Shown in pieces: positions 61,297 to 64,000 of a stretch of 64,000 nucleotides of DNA. The stretch spans positions 372,001-436,000 of the forward strand of contig NZ_WELG01000001.1 of NCBI RefSeq assembly GCF_009184425.1, written 5' to 3'. Numbering within the stretch: position 1 is the stretch's first letter; each line of letters starts with the position of its first letter. The translations under genes and the position numbers were made by a program. The notes beneath the pieces are model-generated. The model was not told where the DNA came from. It saw nothing but the letters and a program-made list of their open reading frames with translations, and ran no database searches. This DNA is from Flagellimonas olearia. Its GTDB lineage: Bacteria > Bacteroidota > Bacteroidia > Flavobacteriales > Flavobacteriaceae.

Positions 61297-61335
61297 AATA
61301 AAAAAATCGGGACATGCGGTAACATGTTCCCGATT
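61297..61335 (-). terminator. Candidate antisense-RNA terminator in the susC-C leader
   Basis: AATCGGGACATG-CGGTAA-CATGTTCCCGATT: twelve pairs with one bulged T. The minus strand continues TTTTTTATTTCC, the plus strand CGAATAATC. Same orientation and same AATCGG core as in locus B, 45 bases before the susC start. Confidence 0.5.
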
Positions 61336-61379
61336 CGAATAATCAACTTAAATAAGCTAATTAAAAACATTACAAAAGT

Positions 61380-64000
61380 ATGAAAAATTGCAATAGGCGA
61401 GTTTCGCTTAGTTTAAACCAACACTTTCTATTGACCATGAAACTTTCTGTTTTCTTTTTGATAGTTTCATTTTTCTCTGCGGAGGCCAGTACGTACTCAC
61501 AAAAGGCCATGGTGACCCTTGATATGGAGAATGTGGAAATGGGGACGGTCCTTGAAAACATAGAGGCCCAGACCAAGTTCAAATTTTTCTTTGACAGCAA
61601 TAAGATAAATGTCAGGCAAAAGGTGTCCATAAGTGCAGACAATACGGTGATAACTGATGTTCTGGACAATCTTTTTAAAGGAACCCAAATTTTCTACATC
61701 TTTAGAAAGGAACAGATAGTATTGAATATTAGGACACTGAAGAGCCATGCTTCCGACCAGAAGGAAAACATTTCAAAAAGTATATCCCCTGCACAAATGC
61801 AGGTTTCCGGGACCATAAAGGATAGCAATGGAACCCCTATTCCGGGGGTTTCTGTTGTGGAAAAAAATACCTCCAATGGTACTGCGGCCGATTTTGATGG
61901 CAACTATGCCTTGACTCTTCAAGGAGACAATGCAGTCTTGGTATTTAGTTCCATTGGATTTGCACCCCAAGAGATTCCCGTGGGACAATCTACACGGATT
62001 GATGTTGTTTTGAGGGAAGATGCCGAAAGCTTGGACGAAGTAGTGGTCACCGCACTGGGAATGTCCCGGGAAAAAGCTGCACTACCTTACTCGGTAAGCG
62101 AAGTAAAAGGAGATAAACTTACCCAAGCCAGGGAGATAAACTTGGGAACGGCACTTTCAGGTAGGGTAGCCGGTGTAAATGTGACGAGCACGGCCAATGG
62201 TCCCAATGGTTCCAGTAGGGTGATCATTCGTGGAAACGGTTCGCTTAGTGGTGAGAACCAACCCTTGTATGTGGTCAATGGCGTTCCAATGAACAATACC
62301 AATCAAGGAAACCCTGGAACCTATGGGGGGGTCGATGGTGGTGATGGTCTTGTGAGTATAAACCCTGATGACATCGAATCCATTTCGGTCCTCAAAGGTG
62401 GGACGGCAGCGGCTCTTTATGGATCTAGGGCGGCCAATGGTGTGATTTTGATCACAACAAAATCAGGTTCTGCCCAACAAGGTCTTGGTGTGGAAGTAAA
62501 TTCAACCTTTACCATGGAGACTCCCCTTTCCTTTCCAGATTGGCAGTATCAATACGGTTCGGGAAGCCAAGGACAGAAACCAAGCTCACTATCCGAGGCT
62601 GTGGCCTATGGTAGGACATCATGGGGAGCACCTTTGGATGGTTCCCCGGTAATTCAGCCTGATGGAAATGAGCATCCATACTCAGCACAGAAAGATAACA
62701 TCAGAAATTTTTACGACAATGGTACAACCTTTTCCAATACAGTGGCCATAAATGCTGGTAATGAAGATGCCCAAATGCGGTTTTCGGTCTCCAATATGGA
62801 CAATAAGGGAATTGTGCCCAATGCATCCATGAACCGAAAAACGTTTAATCTTAGTGGAAATGCCAATTTGGGCAAGAGGATTGAGTTTGAGGGTAGGGCA
62901 CAATATAGTATAGAACAGAACAAGAATAGGACCTATGTAGCAGACTTTACCAAAAATCCCAATGCATCCGTAGGTTTGGTTGCCACTAATATAGATGTCA
63001 GGACTTTGGCTCCCGGCTATGATGAACGTGGTTATGAAAAGGAATGGAACGACTATGTATTTGTAGTGAATCCCTATTTCGCTTCGGAAAAAGTAAAGAA
63101 CCAAGATGAAAGAAGACGATTCATTGGCTCGTTCGTGACCAAGCTCAACATTACGGATTATCTCTATGCCCGTACCAGAATTGGGATAGATTATTTCAAT
63201 ATTGAGGCAAATGATATTACCCCAACGGGTATCCTATACAGTCCACGAGGTAGTATGAGTGAAAGGGAGGTCAAAACCTATGAGACCAATATTGAAGCCC
63301 TTTTAGGCTTTAATAAGCGATTTGGGAACATTTCTGTGAATGCCATTGCTGGTGGAAATAAAATGTATACCCAGAACAAGCAGGTTGAGTTCTCCAGTGG
63401 ATTGTTCAATGTACCCTTTACCTATTTTATTACCAATGGCAGTAGTCCTACCTTTGAAAAGGGTTTTAGGGAAATGGCCATAAATTCCTTGTTCGGGTCT
63501 GTGGATATAGGGTATAATGACTATTTATACTTAACGTTTACGGGGAGAAACGATTGGTTTTCCACACTTTCACCAGAGAGTAACAACTTGTTCTATCCAT
63601 CCGTTGGGGCCAGTTTTGAGTTTTCGGATGCTTGGGCGTCCAAACCGGAGTGGCTTAGTTATGGAAAGATTCGATCCTCTTGGGCACAAGTAGGGGGAGG
63701 GGCTCCAGACCCCTATGGGCTTAACTTGGCCTATGTGGCACAGACCGCATCACATTTGGGCCAACAGTTGATGAATGTTTCCAGCAACAATATCCCCAAT
63801 ACGCTTAAACCGTATACTTCCACAACCGCTGAGGTTGGTCTGGACCTACGATTTTTTCAAAGCAGATTGGGAGTGGATCTAACCTTGTACAACAGAACAA
63901 CAACAGATGATATTGTCAATGCCTCTGTCCCCTTCTCATCAGGATACCGAAGTGTTTCCTTGAATGTGGGAAAGATAAGCAATAAGGGTGTGGAGTTGTT
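61380..64000 (+). CDS. SusC/RagA TonB-dependent receptor, locus C (partial, 3' end outside the window)
   Basis: 873 codons visible from ATG 61380 (MKNCNRRVSL); the frame is open to the edge. Signal peptide around KLSVFFLIVSFFSAEASTYSQ, then an STN domain (MVTLDMENVEMGTVLENIEAQTKFKFFFDSN), carboxypeptidase-like domain (MQVSGTIKDSNGTPIPGVSVVEKNTSNGT) and plug (VVTALGMSREKAALPYSVSEVKG, IIRGNGSLSGENQPLYVVNGVPMNNT, AALYGSRAANGVILITTKSG). The barrel is incomplete. It signals through FecR-C. Confidence 0.93.
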   Translation, partial: MKNCNRRVSLSLNQHFLLTMKLSVFFLIVSFFSAEASTYSQKAMVTLDMENVEMGTVLENIEAQTKFKFFFDSNKINVRQKVSISADNTVITDVLDNLFKGTQIFYIFRKEQIVLNIRTLKSHASDQKENISKSISPAQMQVSGTIKDSNGTPIPGVSVVEKNTSNGTAADFDGNYALTLQGDNAVLVFSSIGFAPQEIPVGQSTRIDVVLREDAESLDEVVVTALGMSREKAALPYSVSEVKGDKLTQAREINLGTALSGRVAGVNVTSTANGPNGSSRVIIRGNGSLSGENQPLYVVNGVPMNNTNQGNPGTYGGVDGGDGLVSINPDDIESISVLKGGTAAALYGSRAANGVILITTKSGSAQQGLGVEVNSTFTMETPLSFPDWQYQYGSGSQGQKPSSLSEAVAYGRTSWGAPLDGSPVIQPDGNEHPYSAQKDNIRNFYDNGTTFSNTVAINAGNEDAQMRFSVSNMDNKGIVPNASMNRKTFNLSGNANLGKRIEFEGRAQYSIEQNKNRTYVADFTKNPNASVGLVATNIDVRTLAPGYDERGYEKEWNDYVFVVNPYFASEKVKNQDERRRFIGSFVTKLNITDYLYARTRIGIDYFNIEANDITPTGILYSPRGSMSEREVKTYETNIEALLGFNKRFGNISVNAIAGGNKMYTQNKQVEFSSGLFNVPFTYFITNGSSPTFEKGFREMAINSLFGSVDIGYNDYLYLTFTGRNDWFSTLSPESNNLFYPSVGASFEFSDAWASKPEWLSYGKIRSSWAQVGGGAPDPYGLNLAYVAQTASHLGQQLMNVSSNNIPNTLKPYTSTTAEVGLDLRFFQSRLGVDLTLYNRTTTDDIVNASVPFSSGYRSVSLNVGKISNKGVEL

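Overview
The window reads as chromosomal DNA of a Bacteroidota bacterium, most likely a marine Flavobacteriaceae (Muricauda/Maribacter/Zobellia-like). The evidence is three SusC/SusD-type outer-membrane uptake loci, each with an ECF sigma factor and a FecR-type anti-sigma factor, plus many short-signal lipoproteins, a Bacteroidota-type TAnnTTTG promoter in front of several genes, and little use of Shine-Dalgarno sites. I see no rRNA, tRNA, CRISPR array, prophage or intact insertion sequence.

Layout. 0-1.2 kb: the 5' part of a threonine-dehydrogenase-like epimerase, divergent from an Lrp/AsnC regulator. 1.3-4.2 kb: a leftward group made of an ECF41/SigJ-type sigma factor with a SnoaL-like tail, an azoreductase-cupin pair, and a decayed RidA/NTF2-like fusion. 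4.7-12 kb: lipoproteins, an OmpA-family lipoprotein, and a TPR histidine kinase with its LuxR-type response regulator. 12.4-15.3 kb: an NTF2-like/VOC operon, pseudogenes, and a C45-family amidase.

15.4-28.1 kb (locus A): sigma, FecR, SusC and SusD, followed by an ABC ATPase, a permease-like protein, a DUF4857-like protein and an exported M16 zinc protease. An ecotin protease-inhibitor gene lies convergent to it. 28.8-45.8 kb: an accessory stretch of AraC regulators, an OYE-type reductase, small-domain proteins (VOC, SRPBCC, SnoaL-ABM, DoxX), a pair of alpha/beta-hydrolase paralogues, an Ada-like DNA-repair protein, LysE, a cysteine hydrolase, an IS3-family remnant and several decayed stretches.

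46.1-58.9 kb (locus B): sigma, FecR, SusC, SusD, a DUF4380-like lipoprotein, a PQQ dehydrogenase with a built-in cytochrome c domain, a lactonase and a Tat-exported SelA/DgaE-like PLP enzyme. Read together they suggest an extracytoplasmic oxidative route: sugar to lactone to aldonate to deaminated/dehydrated product, with an amino sugar as the attractive substrate. 59.5 kb to the end (locus C): sigma, FecR and a SusC cut off by the window edge.

Main observations. (1) Three leftward promoters of the form TGTCAC(A/G)-N16-(T/G)GTC sit in front of the SigJ-like gene, the azoreductase operon and the VOC/NTF2 operon, which looks like a small local ECF41 regulon. (2) All three susC leaders carry a hairpin whose T-rich tail is on the opposite strand, as expected for terminators of antisense RNAs that start inside susC. 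(3) Locus B looks like an exported aldose/amino-sugar oxidation pathway. (4) Locus A couples a SusCD pair to an exported protease and an unusual ABC system. (5) The ecotin has Glu at its expected P1 position, and one hydrolase paralogue has lost its nucleophile serine.
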